Origin: Gerris lacustris
Lineage: Eukaryota; Arthropoda; Insecta; Hemiptera; Gerridae
DNA: 64,000 bases
Direction: 5' to 3'
NCBI GenBank assembly: GCA_951217055.1
Contig: OX578282.1
Location: 71,391,092-71,455,091 of the forward strand
The notes under the pieces are model-generated. The model saw only the letters and a list, made by a program, of their open reading frames with translations, was not told where the DNA came from and did not search any database. The translations under genes and the position numbers were made by a program. Each line of letters opens with the position of its first letter. The first letter of the stretch is position 1. Of the stretch, positions 42,865 to 55,536 are shown piece by piece.

Positions 42865-42872
42865 GGAGGAGT

Positions 42873-43339
42873 ATATGGCCAACCAAATGCCATGTGTAGT
42901 ATAAGAGGGTCGCTTTGCTCAGCTCAATAATAAATATAAACAGATCAAGTGTGTGCTAGTCAGCACACAGCGAGGGTCCGTAGGCCACACTGTATAGTTT
43001 AAGTAGTACCCTATTAATGGTGTTTTTTAAAATGCTAAAAAGCTTACTTTGAACTATCCTGGTGGGTCTGATATTCTCAAAACACATAAAAGAACTTTCG
43101 ATAAAGTATTTTTTTGCCACTGAACCGGACTACAACCATATAATTATAAAAAAAAACGTATTTTGTCAATAAAAAATAAAATAATAAAATAATATTTTTT
43201 CGAAATTCCCAAAAAGTGGTATCTTTACTTTTGGTCGAAGAATGTTCAGGAATTTTGTCAGATTTTTTGCACTTCACATAAGCGAGATAGAGGGGGGGGG
43301 GGCACGTTTCACACCCACTTCAAACTTGCCTACGCTCGC
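42873..43339. other. Sequence between repeats
   Basis: The flank of the hAT insertion continues to about 42990 ('tgtgctagtcagcacacagc' is a small inverted repeat). The rest is AT-rich with a G run near 43290. No gene. Confidence 0.45.
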
Positions 43340-43640
43340 CCTATCAAAGTTATAACCAAAGAATTATATATTTTTGTAATCAGCTCGACGTACCCTTTCA
43401 TATTATACCCCTCACGGTGTCGAAAAAAAAAAAAAAAATTAACCCTTAAGTTTGTTTACCCTAGTTTTTAAGTCGCTATATTTTTAAAATATGTGGGTAT
43501 ATACAAGACACATACATGCCAAATTTCAAAGTGATCGGACGAAAGGTGTAGCCGTGAGAGCAGGGGACAGGACGGACAGACACACGCAGGAAAATATAAG
43601 GGTCCTTGGTTTTGCCTACGGACCCTAATAATATTTCAAA
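43340..43640 (+). repeat. Repeat ending in a GGGTCC/GGACCC hairpin
   Basis: It contains 'gccaaatttcaaagtgatcg', then 'ggacggacagacacac', then TAAGGGTCC, a 14-nt loop and GGACCCTAA. The repeat at 62880-63175 ends with the same plan but different letters. Confidence 0.6.
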
Positions 43641-44223
43641 TTAACGTATATTTAATACTCATAAATATACAAAACTAAACTTAGACTCAAATGAAGTTGG
43701 TAGCTACATTAGAATGAAAACTTAGTTACTTGTAAAGTCATTGTTGTGCTTAACAGTTTGTATGTTACGAAATTTAAAGCAATACGCATGCGCAGTACAT
43801 TACTACAACAATACGAGTACGGTAAAGTAACCTTCCATGGAGGTTATAGGTTTTTTGTTGTTTTATTTTTAGGGGATTCACATTTACGCAACAGATCGTA
43901 TTTAAGTATAAAATGCTACGTCACTGGGTTACGTAATATACTATTCTGCTTTACGTCTCAACTTATACAATGAATATTTCATTTACATCTCGTCTAACTT
44001 AATTCTACACGACCACTAATACTTGAAAACCGGCTTTACAAAATAAACTTACTTTTAACCAAAAGGCGTCTTTCCTTAATAGACGTAAGTGTTGATTCAT
44101 ATTAAATTTATCTACTTCGAAATATGTTCTAAAGGATATAAATTATTATTATTATACTATAAATAACATTCCATTTATAAAAAAATATAAAAATATTTTA
44201 CACGGAAAAAAAAAACACGATGT
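43641..44223. other. AT-rich DNA without recognised features
   Basis: A plus-strand frame at 43746-43973 is open but has no recognisable product. Confidence 0.5.
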
Positions 44224-44803
44224 GAAATAGTACATTACGCGTCGAGTGCGGAAAGTAGCATTTTGCATGCGAGTGTGGAGTTTGCACCCGAGCGACAGCG
44301 AGGGTGGTAAAACCACACGAGCAATGCAAAATGCAGTTTTCGCACGAGTTGCGTACCGTACTTTATCTACGATTGTTAGATTTAAATAATAAATACAGAA
44401 ACAAATAAACTTCCAGTATACAAGTTCGTATTTCTCTTTTGATAAAGATGACGCATTGATTCATTAGTTGAATTTTGTGCCGAATTATTTCGGGAGGCGT
44501 ATTATTCTCCTCATATTCGTCATAATCATTTAAATCACTCATTGATTTTCACAAAAACCTCGATATAAAAGTTACTTTTATTAAACAAACAGCAAATTAG
44601 TCTTGTTAAATGTAAACAAACTCTCTAATCGTGCGTAAAGCTGAAGAATTCCTCTTCTTTACCGCGCTAGAGTGGTAAAGAAGAGGAATTCTTCAGAACT
44701 ATGAGACGCGCATGCGCAATGAATACAAGTACATAAAGAATCAGTTTCTACGCATCTAAACAGAGATATAATGTTTATATTTCGTATCAATCGTAGATAA
44801 AAT
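44224..44803 (+). repeat. Interspersed repeat family G, copy 2
   Basis: Close copy of 1437-2010. The internal 'actttatctacgattg' (about 44352) is complementary to 'caatcgtagataaaat' at its right edge, giving a TIR-bounded body preceded by a hairpin section. A 23-bp perfect hairpin lies at 44641-44696. Confidence 0.78.
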
Positions 44804-44977
44804 AAGCTATGCATGCAAATTGTAGATGTACTCATATGTAAATTATAAAATATCATCTACGTCAAAATTATGTATAGCATATAGATTATAGCATTGCTTT
44901 TGACCAGGCCAATAATTTTGGTTTTAATATTAATCATAAAATTAAAACATATTTCTACTCGAATTTATTTTTTTTTG

Positions 44978-46318
44978 CTTCCAAGTTTATCGAAGGTAAG
45001 GGAAGCTAAGTGATCGTTCCAAAGAACAACATTTCATTAGGTCTACAATTTCAAAAATTCCATAACAGAAATCCGTTTCAGACATCAGGGAATATTTTTG
45101 GTTCCTCGTCTGTCTGTCGATTAATTTCTGCGAACCAACATATCTTAAAAACTATATGTCAGATTTTAATGAAATTTGTATAGTAGGTCATAATTAGCTC
45201 ATTGTTGGTCCCATATACGTTTTAACCTTCTGCGCTCATTTGTTTCTCTTCCACATGCACACAAACATACATTTATTTACTCCTAAATCATCAAAAGCAC
45301 ATATCTGACTTTTATGAAATTTAGATGTATCGTCAAAAGTAGCCCGCAGATAGCTCCAGATAAATTCTAACCGACTGCGCTCTTTAACGTTTGCTAAATT
45401 CATACTTTAATCCCACAGGACTCCCCCCCCCCTCCTTCCGTTAGCTTAAGATCTTTTATGTATACTACCGGATAGCGTTAAGGTTTGTTGTCTTTTTAAA
45501 TATAATTATGTTATTCCGATGGGTTTAGAACCATAAAAGAATATTGTCGCCTATCTTTTGTTATCATCCCGACACCCATAACCGACTGAGCTGGGCCCAT
45601 ATATTCATAGTGTAACAACATGTAAAATAGACTGCTAATTGGTGTGGCACATAGCTTCCTCGCATCGTATCACTTACTTTATTGATTTTATATTTTTACA
45701 AGCCATTATTGTCAAATTTGTCTAATTGTTTCCCCCGTTTTTTTAATCTGTCAAAATTGTTTGGATTTTTTACATAAATTAAAGTATCAATTTAGCAAAA
45801 GTTAAAGAGCGTAGACGGTTCAAATTAATCTAGGGCTATCTGCGGACTACTTTCAATAAACTATAAAAGTTTCATAAACTATAAAAGTTTCATACAAATC
45901 AGATAAGTACTTTTGAAGCTATAGGTGTAAATAAATGAGCGCAGAAGGTTAAAACTTATATGGGACCAACAATGGGCTACTCATGACCTACCACCCAAAT
46001 TTCATTAAAATTGGACGTGAGTTTTTAAGATATGTTGGTTCGCAAAAATTGAACGACAGACCGACAGACAGTCACGGAACCAAAAATGTTCCCTGATGTC
46101 TGAAACGGATTTCTGTCTTGGAATTTTTGAAATCGGAAACCTAAAATTTTTTCGTTCTTCAGAACGATCCCATAGCTTCCTTTACCTTCGGTAACTTCGG
46201 AAGCAAAAACGGGGGTAAATTAGATAGATTTGACAATAACAATAGCTTTTAATAATATAAAATCATTGAAGTATTCAAAATAGAATGCAAGGAAGCTATG
46301 TGCCACACTAATTGGCAG
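44978..46318. mobile_element. Family C foldback element, ~1.3 kb
   Basis: Arm 44978-45400 is inverted relative to 45800-46210, including the ends TTGCTTCCAAGTTTATCGAA and TTCGGTAACTTCGGAAGCAA. A second inverted pair, about 45637-45745 and 46206-46318 ('gtggcacatagcttcctcgc' and its partner), overlaps the first. Partial copies lie at 14835-15240, 16905-17225, 49770-49812 and 50381-50925. No ORF. Confidence 0.82.
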
Positions 46319-47340
46319 AGAATTTAGTTATTTCATTATAAAAAGTTACTTAATCGAATTCAAAATAAAATAAAATTAATAATTACTTTATGTCGTCGAG
46401 GCATTTTTTTCTTATGGCGATGTTGAGGTTCGATTTTGCCTACGGTCGCAATTTTGGAAACTGGAAATTTCTCACAGGTCACAAAAGAAACTAACACTAA
46501 AGTTATTTTTTTAAAAAGAAACAAAACTATATTAACGATTCTAGTTTGTTATAATTTTATAAAATGTCTAATAATTTATTATAACACAGAACTAATAAAT
46601 TAAAAGAGTTTATAATTTTTAATATTAACTCACAAGTAATTAGAATAGGTTTTTTTTTTTAAATTTTAAATACTAAACAATTTTTTAAATTGAATTAAGT
46701 TAATTTAAAAATGACTAAAATAACACAAAAGTTATTTAAATAATTAAAACATGACTAGGCGCACTTAATAATTTAAAATTAATGTTAAAAACCTGTAATA
46801 GAAACCCAATAAAATAAATAAATTGGTGGTTGAAAATAGATTAAAATTATTTTTTTTTTGTTTAGAAATAAAATCTTTAATATTATTATCATTATATTAG
46901 AAGATAAGATGAAGAAAGATAAAAATGTGTGCAGTTGCGGAGAACTGAAAACTGATTCCCCACGAATACATCATTATGTCTTCTAACGATTTAGCGATGT
47001 AGCGCGATGTATTTTTATATCTCAAGATAATAACATTAATAATTTAAATCATATAGGATACTCCAAGAGTGCTATAAATTTTAACTTTCGTAATAAAAAA
47101 TATATTTAAATTGGTTCTAATTTTAAATGTTGTGAAACGATTAAAAAAACAGAAACCGATAAAAGAACGTAATTAACCATTTTTATCTATAATTGCAATT
47201 AATGACAACATTTAGTAAGAATTTAAAAACGTTAAAAAACTGATTTCACATAGAATAAAAATTATATTTTAAAAATGATATAATTAATAGATTTCGATTA
47301 AAAAAAATTAATTATTAATTAAAAATAATTTGTTTATTAT
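46319..47340. other. Very AT-rich DNA
   Basis: Dominated by A and T runs. Nothing recognised. Confidence 0.6.
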
Positions 47341-47345
47341 TAGTA

Positions 47346-47348
<3 letters not shown>

Positions 47349-47407
<59 letters not shown>
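47349..47407. repeat. (TA)n microsatellite
   Basis: Uninterrupted TA repeats, about 59 bp. Confidence 0.95.
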
Positions 47408-47409
<2 letters not shown>

Positions 47410-47410
<1 letters not shown>

Positions 47411-48010
47411 TTTCCTTAAACTCATAGGAAGAAAGTATTTTGACAGTCGGGACATTTTTAATGGATTTAAACGTTGTAAAGGTCCCTGAATCCAAAAAAA
47501 AATTGTTTTTAAAAAATGTAATTTTATGGTCTGTGCAGACGCGAGGAGTCTAAATTACTGGGGTGATTTCCATGGTACATATTTGGCGTACGAGCTCAGA
47601 AAAATCATACCCAGGGGCGAAATCGAAAAATTATTTTTTTAGTTCTAACTATGAGGGTACAACTCATCAAAAACATTTTTAAAAAATTTGAAAAATAGAA
47701 AAATGATTCGAAACGAATTTGGTCAAAATATTGTATTTTATAATCCTGTTAAATACGAATTTATATAAATTTTTAAAATTAATTGTACAGGGAGTAAACG
47801 ACAAAGTTCGACATCCAGAAAATAGAAAAATAAAAAAAATATGACTTTTATTATATAAGTTGTTACCCCGGGGGGAAAAAATAGTTTCCAAAATATTGCA
47901 AGATATTGATGAAAATAAATCCAATTTTGCTGAACATCGAAAACGATTTCAGCTGTTGCAAACATTTTAAATAAAGTTAGATAGTATTAAATTACGTTTC
48001 CCAATATATA
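47410..48010 (-). repeat. Interspersed repeat family I, divergent copy 3
   Basis: It follows the family I plan ('ctgtgcagacgcgaggagtc' for 'ctgtgcaaacgcatggagcc' at 17670, then a stretch ending 'gaaatcgaaaaatta'), with many differences. Confidence 0.45.
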
Positions 48011-48600
48011 CATGAGAAATGTTTTGTTTAAGTTTGGTCCGACCTATTTTGTGTGTTAAATTGAAATTTAAAAAATGTCGTACTAAAAATCAACAAATAA
48101 TTATTTAATAAAGATTAAAATATCGTATGAGACAGAAATGCATAAGACTTTTAAAATATAATACAATTATAAATTATAATAAAAAAAAAACTAATTCAGA
48201 AAAAAATAATTTAGTAATATCTATAAATTATTTTTTATTTGTTTTAAAATTATATAAAATATAAAAATGAATTAAATATTAAAGGATTTCTAATACAGAT
48301 TTATAAACAGACGTTTTTAAAACAACATGATATTTGGGCTGAACGAAAGAGTGTATAACTAGACGTTCACTGACGCGCACACAAGGCAAGACTGACCTCA
48401 ATAGATAGATTGCCTCAACGCACACACACGTGATCCCACCACTAACAAGATTACCTATCTTAGTAGTAAAGTCCAAACAGCTATATGTATAATTTACTTT
48501 AATTATTATGTATTTATATTATAATATTAATCATCTACCATACTGGAAATACAAAACAACAGTCACCTTATATTTTATAATATACATATTTTATAATATA
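48011..48600. other. AT-rich DNA without features
   Basis: One GC-richer patch at 48340-48440, with no homologue elsewhere in the window. Confidence 0.5.
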
Positions 48601-48610
48601 TATATATGAT

Positions 48611-48768
<158 letters not shown>

Positions 48769-49429
48769 ATAAAACAAAAAAAAAAATTATATGTAAGTGG
48801 TTTCTTTGTTATTGTATATTTCTTTCCGTGTGGTGATTCACTAAAAAGTAGTTTATACATATTATAGCTATTAATATATTTTTGTTTTTGAAGATGCATA
48901 GTAGAAATATGTAAATAGGTAAGTTAATTGTATAGTGTAGGTTTAAGATATGGCATTCACATTATTTTTGAGTGTTTCGTTTGGAGTGACTTTCTTTTTT
49001 TTAAAAAAAACTTTCTTTTTTAAATTAGACAATATTAAAATCTTTATAATTTGTTTTATCTGAAGATTGATTTTCTTTAATGAAGAATGAATGTTTGATT
49101 AGAAAAACGGTTTATTAACTTGATTAGAAAAAAAATTATTTATTGAATTTTATTTACACTGTTCAAAAAAGTATATTTTACATTTTATATATAATAAATT
49201 ATGTAGTCCACTTTTTATGTATAATTTACTAACTCATTTGTGTCCATAGGGGTAAATAAACAAGTAAGGCGTGCTTCACGTAACTTCGTGATACGGCGAT
49301 AATCGCTGGTTTCTGTACGACTAATAGTTAAAATGATTAAGTGTAAAATGTTAATAGTTGCATAATCTTTTTCTACACTTCAAGACCTTTAAATTGATGT
49401 ATAACATGTCATGGTGACTAAAAACTTTT
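48769..49429. other. AT-rich DNA without features
   Basis: No gene or repeat recognised. Confidence 0.5.
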
Positions 49430-49640
49430 TTTTATCCGCCATATTGGCCACCATCTTGGAAATATTAAGAGTGAAAACTCCAAAAAGTGTACAGTTGCCA
49501 CAAATGCCGAGATGCACCTGTGTGCCGAATTTCATGTTCCTAGCTATAGTAGTTTATGAATAGAAACATGCCAACAGACAGACAGAGCCGTTATATAAGA
49601 TTTCTTTACACACTTCTGTTTTGGGTTTCTTTTCATACTT
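49430..49640 (+). repeat. Fragment with the 'aaatttca...acagacagac' phrase
   Basis: 'gtgtgccgaatttcatgttc' is followed 45 bp later by 'caacagacagacagag'. The arrangement is shared with repeats B, C and others, although the rest of the sequence is unrelated. Confidence 0.45.
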
Positions 49641-49813
49641 AGGTTTACAGAAACCTAAAACTAATAAATAATGGTTAGAGATGATATTTTCGTCCCTTCC
49701 TTTAGGACATCTTCTAACCTTGTTATAAAAAGTTAAATAACTCTAATATCGTCTAGTCACAGACTTTTGTATGTTTGCGCACATGAAGAAGAGAACACAA
49801 TGAGCGCAGAAAG

Positions 49814-50379
49814 TTTTATCTCCAGTAGGGAGAGAAAGTTATGATTTTGAATTAGTTTAGAGGGACTAAAGTAAGTCTTTTCATCCCTGAACTCAAAAAG
49901 TAGGGAAATAAAGTAAAAGTAGGGCGAAAAAGTAAAGTAGGGTAAAGATTGCAACTTAATTATTTTATAAATAGTAGAAAATGAATGGCTAATGTAATGA
50001 AGTTGTTGAAATTAGGTTGGCGACACTGCTTTTTCGACCATGTCTATTTTTGTTTATAACCTGCATCTAAATAACCTTCTATTTGACTTTAATTCCAATT
50101 CTTATTTGTTTTTATTATTGAATCTCTTATATCTGCTATTTAAAGTGCTAATAATTATTGTTATTTATTAAAATAATAAATAAAAACTGTGCAATGAACG
50201 AAAATGTGTATTTTCTTCCTACTGGAGATAAAATATTGTAAGTACCTCGTGATTAAAGTGCCATTAATAACTTAAATTAACCAGGACCATGGTTCCTTCG
50301 GCTTCGCCTCAAGAACCAACTTTTTCGCTCAGGGAATAATGGCTTACTTTACTCCCTAGGTGCATAAATAACTATTATA
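49814..50379 (+). repeat. Repeat family A, copy 3
   Basis: TTTTATCTCCAGTAGGGAG at the left, CTACTGGAGATAAAA near 50219, then the hairpin section and GTGCATAAATAACTATTAT at the end. The CG-rich part is shorter than in copies 2 and 4. Family C sequence lies on both sides ('gagcgcagaaag' and 'atttcaagacagaaat'), suggesting insertion into a C element. Confidence 0.85.
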
Positions 50380-50380
50380 C

Positions 50381-50925
50381 CTCCAATTTTAAAAATTTCA
50401 AGACAGAAATTGGTTTCAGACATCAGAGAACATTTTTGGTTCCGTGTCGGTCGGTCTGTCGCTCAATTTTTTCGAACTAACATATCTTAAAAACTACTCG
50501 TCCGATTTTAGTGAAATTTGGATGGTAGGTCATAATTTGCCCATTTGTTGGTCCCATATAAGTTTAACCTTCTCCGCTCATTTGTTTCTCTTCCACATGC
50601 GCACAAACATACATTCATTTACACCTGTATCTTTAAAAATGCCCATCGAATTTTTATGAAATTTGGATGGTTTGTCGAAAGTAGACCGCAGATAGCACCA
50701 GCTTAATACCTGATTAATATAACTGTCTGAACTCTTAAATTATTGCCTAATTGATACTTTAATTAATGTAAAAAAATCAAAACAATTTTAACAGATTTAA
50801 AATACGGGGAAAAAATGAAATAAATTTGGATAATAATGAGTTTCAAATGCATAAAATCATTAAATTTTATGCAATCTGACGCGAGGAAGCTATGTGCCAC
50901 CCTAATTGGCACAGTATTTTACACA
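50381..50925 (+). repeat. Repeat family C, partial copy
   Basis: The left-type arm to about 50720, then a central part ending 'gcgaggaagctatgtgccac', as at 45637-45660 and 46285-46305. Confidence 0.75.
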
Positions 50926-51477
50926 AATGTCACGTATATTATTTAATTTTAATAGTTAATAAATCATCAAGAAGGCAACACTTTATAATTTATTATAAAG
51001 TATTGTAATCTTAAAGTAAAGTATATCCTACTAAAGTCTAATCCTTTACTAACATACTACTTTAAAAAACAAAAATAAAATCTACGAGTCTATACGTAGT
51101 ATAATTATTTCTAAATTATATTGATAGATCAAAAAAATTAAAACAAATAATTTCAAGATAAAAACAACTTTTTATATACTACGTTTTTAAATTTTCTGTT
51201 GAATCGTATGTAATGTTGATAATATAATTGTTATTGTTATATAATATAATGTTAGTAAAAAAAAGAAAAATAGTTCCGAATTTATTTACTTCACATAAAT
51301 GGAAACTATCTAGAGAGCTGATCTTAAACCTATAAAAGGACAAATCTTTGTACGGCGGATCTCTCCAACACCAAATCTAAACCGTGCCATCGATATATTT
51401 GAAATAATATAATCGATATAATTCCTGTTTTGCTGTCATTCAATGTTTATCTCTTATTTATAAAAATCACAACTTTG
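50926..51477. other. AT-rich DNA without features
   Basis: Nothing recognised. Confidence 0.5.
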
Positions 51478-51775
51478 AAACCCGTCAAAATAAAGATTGT
51501 AAATATGGGACATGGCAAAACAAATGAAATAACTTGCGGATTTTTTCCGAACTAACTTTCCATACAGCAAAATTTGCTGAAAACCAATTAAATTCTGCTG
51601 AAATATGGCTAAAAGTATTAAAATAATTCATTGTCATCGTGTTCTGAGCCATTCTAAAAGTTTCAAATATCTAGTTACTCGGGAAGTTAGTTAAAACTCG
51701 ATTGCAAGATTTGTACTGGACAAACAAACAAACAAACAAACAAAAAAGAAAGCAAGCTAATTAAAACGTAGTAAT
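51478..51775 (+). repeat. Inverted repeat K, left arm
   Basis: About 295 bp, inverted relative to 54217-54505. Shared parts include 'aacttgcggattttttccga', 'atcgtgttctgagc', (CAAA)n and 'aaagcaagctaatt'. The pair may be the long terminal repeats of one ~3-kb foldback element. Confidence 0.82.
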
Positions 51776-52384
51776 TAAACAAAGACCTTTTTGCTGAACA
51801 TGATTGAAGTTTCAAGTTTGCTGCTTTTTTGAATTTTTATAAATTGCTATATGCACATGTCTTTTTAATCTCTTTGAAAAAAAAAAATCAGTTTCTTGAG
51901 GACGGCTCGAACAATTAGATTAAAAATAATAATCAGAACATTAAATTAATAAAACATCGTATAAGTAATTAATAATCTCACTAAGTTAATTAATTATCAC
52001 ATCGTACTTTGATTTTGTAGATATTAATTTAATGATTTTCTTTCCTTTAAAAAAAAAATACTTATTGTGAACTATAAATTACACTTCATTTAATAAAAAA
52101 AAAAAAATATCAATCTTCAATTATTTTTTTCTTACTTATAAATATTTATGGAATAAATTTACGTCACTAAACTGATTTGACCAATGAGAGAAGGAAAACT
52201 GATGGATTGACACATTAAGAAAGTACGTCGACCAATGAGAGAGGTTTAGATGTGATGTGGGAGCGTGGTGGAAGGAAGCGGACGGGTGAATGCGTTACGC
52301 AACGAACTAGACCACGCCTCCAACCCTGCATTTCCTTCTGATAACGTTACGTAAGTTTTTTGTTTAGGTTGTCACAGAACTATT
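51776..52384. other. AT-rich DNA between the K arms, left part
   Basis: A GC-richer patch at 52180-52330 contains a near-repeat, 'gaccaatgagagaaggaaaa' and 'gaccaatgagagaggtttag'. No gene. Confidence 0.45.
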
Positions 52385-52830
52385 GAGCATTCCTGTAAAA
52401 CTCTACGCCCTAATAACCGCCCTGTAACCGAAAGAAGTACACAAATGTAACCGAAATAAGTACGCAAATGTAACCTTACCCAAATAAACATGATATTGTA
52501 CCGAAATAAATACGGTAATGTAGTGAAATAAGTAGGCTAATCAACCAAAATAAGAACGCCAATGTAACCGAAAGTAGTAAGCTAATGTTGGCATTATCGA
52601 GTGAGTAGGCTAATGTACCAGTACAAAAATAAGTACGCCAATGTAACCGTAATAAGTAAGCTAATGCACAGAAATAAGTATATACGCTAATCTTACAAAA
52701 TAAGTACGGTAATGTAGTGAATTAAGTACGCTAATCTAACAAAATAAATACGGTAAAGTAACGAATTAAGTATCTACGCTAATCTAACAAAATAAGTACG
52801 GCAATGTAATGAAATACATAAGCTAAATGC
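52385..52830 (+). repeat. Degenerate tandem repeat, ~23 bp
   Basis: Irregular repeats of 'aatgtaaccgaaataagtac' with 'gctaatctaacaaaataagt' variants, about 18 units. Confidence 0.75.
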
Positions 52831-53389
52831 AAAATTTAAAATTGTTTAGTTTACTGTCCTCTTCCTTTTACCATTAGTTTGCTGCTAATGTTCAAATGAT
52901 CTGTTATTTAATGAAGCAGAATGTAAATGAACTATATCCCTGAAGTAGCCAACATAAGGAGTCATTAGATACATTATCAATGAAATGCTTTAAGGCAAAA
53001 TAAAATATTATTTATGAATTAACTTTTTTTAAAAAATTGGTATTAGCTAATATCGAAGAAAATTAAGCTATTGCAATGGCTTCAAAATTTTTGTAATGCA
53101 AATTTTTGACATTTTTTTTCATGGAAATCCGTTTTAGACCATTCTGAATCAATTCCTAATTTAACACTTTTTTATGTATGTATGTATATATGTATATATG
53201 TATACTATATGTATATATGTGTCACTCCAGACGATATCTCCTCTTAGGATGCACTTAAAAAATTCAAACAAATTTTAAAACGTCAATAATATCAAAAGAA
53301 AGGATGAGTTCGTTGGCCAGAATTTTTGGAGTTCATTTTGACAATTTAGGATCATAAATAGCATCATAAAAACGTGTTTTTTTCATTTT
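52831..53389. other. DNA without recognised features
   Basis: A short TATG-rich tract lies at 53170-53222. No gene. Confidence 0.45.
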
Positions 53390-53530
53390 ACCCCCCTTTT
53401 ATATGAAAATATGATAAAAGTGTACATAACAACAATTACTGTATTCTTAAAGAGCTTTCCAACGGTGTGCATCTTGAAGGGTAAATACTATTTTGACTTT
53501 TGTACCCACTGTACCGGTACCAACAAATTT
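53390..53530 (-). repeat. Helitron-related fragment
   Basis: Like 41380-41520, this is a reverse-complement piece of the Helitron direct-repeat unit ('tatatgaaaatatgataaaa', 'taaagagctttccaacg'). Confidence 0.65.
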
Positions 53531-54216
53531 TTTTTCACCCATGCAAATTCTAAACCAAAATTTTCCTATATTATCATAAGCCAATAATACGCAGATTTCT
53601 TTAAAAATTCGCTCATTAAGCCATGGTGCATGACTGGACTTTTTTGTATTAATTTTGATTAAGTAATGTTTATTAACAAGCTAATGAGGCGCATGAAAAG
53701 GAAACATTTTTTATTGTGATTTATTCTAACCAATCGATTCATTCTAAATTTTGTGGAAAAAATTATCTTGTGTAAAATTTGTATGTCATCACAATACTTT
53801 CTATTTATATTACGCGCCAATAAGAGAAAGTAAAAAAGAAAACAAGAATTCATGAATGAACTGTTTGTAATGGTTATTTATTGTTAAATGAGAGTTGATG
53901 TTAATTAATGGGAGCGTGAAGTGAATGAATGAGAAGTTAAGTTTATGAATCAAGTTGTTTTTGTAAGAGTTTTTTGTGGGCTACCTTAGTACCGAGTGAT
54001 ATACGATATGACATGACACGTGAGCGCTTATATGAGCACGTGGATAAACCTTTCATTCAACCTTACGTAACGACTTGACACGTAACCTTCACATCTTAAA
54101 CTTACTAAGTCCTAACTTACTAAGTCATCGCGTCTCTATGAGCTTCGGCGTCTTAATATCAGTCCTATTGTATGGAAAAATTCACTAAACTGAAACTGAA
54201 CTTCAACCAATTTTAC
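53531..54216. other. DNA between repeats
   Basis: It contains 'catcacaatactttcta', a phrase also at 1207 and 63958. No gene. Confidence 0.4.
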
Positions 54217-54505
54217 TACGTTTTTATTAGCTTGCTTTCTTGTTTGTTTGTTTGTTTGTCCATTACAAATCTTACAATCGATTTTTAACTAACTTCCCGA
54301 GTAGCTAGACATTTGAAACGTTTAGAATAGCTCAGAACACGATGACAATGCATTATTTTAATACTTTTATTAGCTATCTTTCAGCAGAATTTAATACGTT
54401 TTCAGCAAATTTTGCTGCGTGGAAAGTTAGTTCGAAAAAAATCCGCAAGTTATTTTATTTGTTTTGACATTTCCCATATTTACAATCTTCATTTTAACGG
54501 GTTAA
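54217..54505 (-). repeat. Inverted repeat K, right arm
   Basis: Counterpart of 51478-51775. Confidence 0.82.
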
Positions 54506-55045
54506 GTAAAAGGAAAAGTAAACAAAGAAATAAATTAATTGACGTGTGACAACCAGGTTTGTTTACACTTGTGTCCTAGGTATCGGTTTAGTTTTTATGC
54601 ATCTGTACTTCTTTACTTGTACACATTTTTCTTTTTCTTCTCTTACTGCCCCTACACGGGGGCATATCAATGGCAAGGTTTAGATCCGGTGTTGGCGAGA
54701 TCCTTACAATTATATTATCAACATTACATACGATTCAACAGAAAATTTAAAGACGTAGTATATAAAAAGTTGTTTTTATCTTGTAATTATTTATTTGTAG
54801 ATGAATGGCGATCCCTCAATAATTTAATATTGTTATTTGTTGTCGGTCTTTTAAGGATGAAATATAAACAAACTCTGTTATATCATTTTTTGTCAATGAC
54901 TCAAAGCAGATAAGGGCACTTCTTTAGTACAAATCAATAAGTGTGTTTTACAAGAGTGCTTCTGACGTTAACTCAAGTTTATACGATGTTACTTGGCTAG
55001 TAGAGGCATATTATTTATGTTTGAAAGTTGGAAAACTGGAGAGAG
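54506..55045. other. DNA with one unexplained open frame
   Basis: A 124-codon plus-strand frame (54539-54913) opens with TTG, not ATG, and includes a hydrophobic stretch and PVLARSLQLYYQHYIRF. I recognise no family and see no splice sites around it. Confidence 0.35.
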
Positions 55046-55536
55046 CAGGGGCGTAGCTATCGGGCCGAAGCGCCCGCGGCCGCGGCCGCGGGCGCTGGCT
55101 TGAGGGGGGTGCAAAATCGGAGAAGAAAAAAATAGGTAGAATTTGAAAAAGAGAGAAAGTGAAAAAAAAAAAAATAATATTAACACAATAAATTAATAAT
55201 TAAAAATAATAATAAAATAAATAAATAATAATAATTACACCTAACCTTAAAAAAGCCTAATATCTCAAAAACTAAATGAGAAAGAGAAATTGGGCTAAAG
55301 AAATATTTTAAAAAATATAAAAAAAAACGTTTCAGAATCATTTATTTCCAAATTATCAGCTGCTTTGCATCTTTTAACTCCTGTTACATTTGAAAATTTG
55401 GATATTTTAAAATTCGACTATGAAATTTATGAACTTTCTACTCTTAATTAAAGGATGTTAGAAGAGTGGCGATTCCAGGAAAAACTTCTGCTTTTTATAG
55501 GCTTTCAAATGGTATGATTAAAGTTTAAGATCAACG

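Noticed and set aside
54539..54913. 124-codon ORF with a hydrophobic stretch
   Set aside because: It starts with TTG, has no recognisable domain, no splice-site support and no second copy. I list it only as an open frame in the surrounding region.
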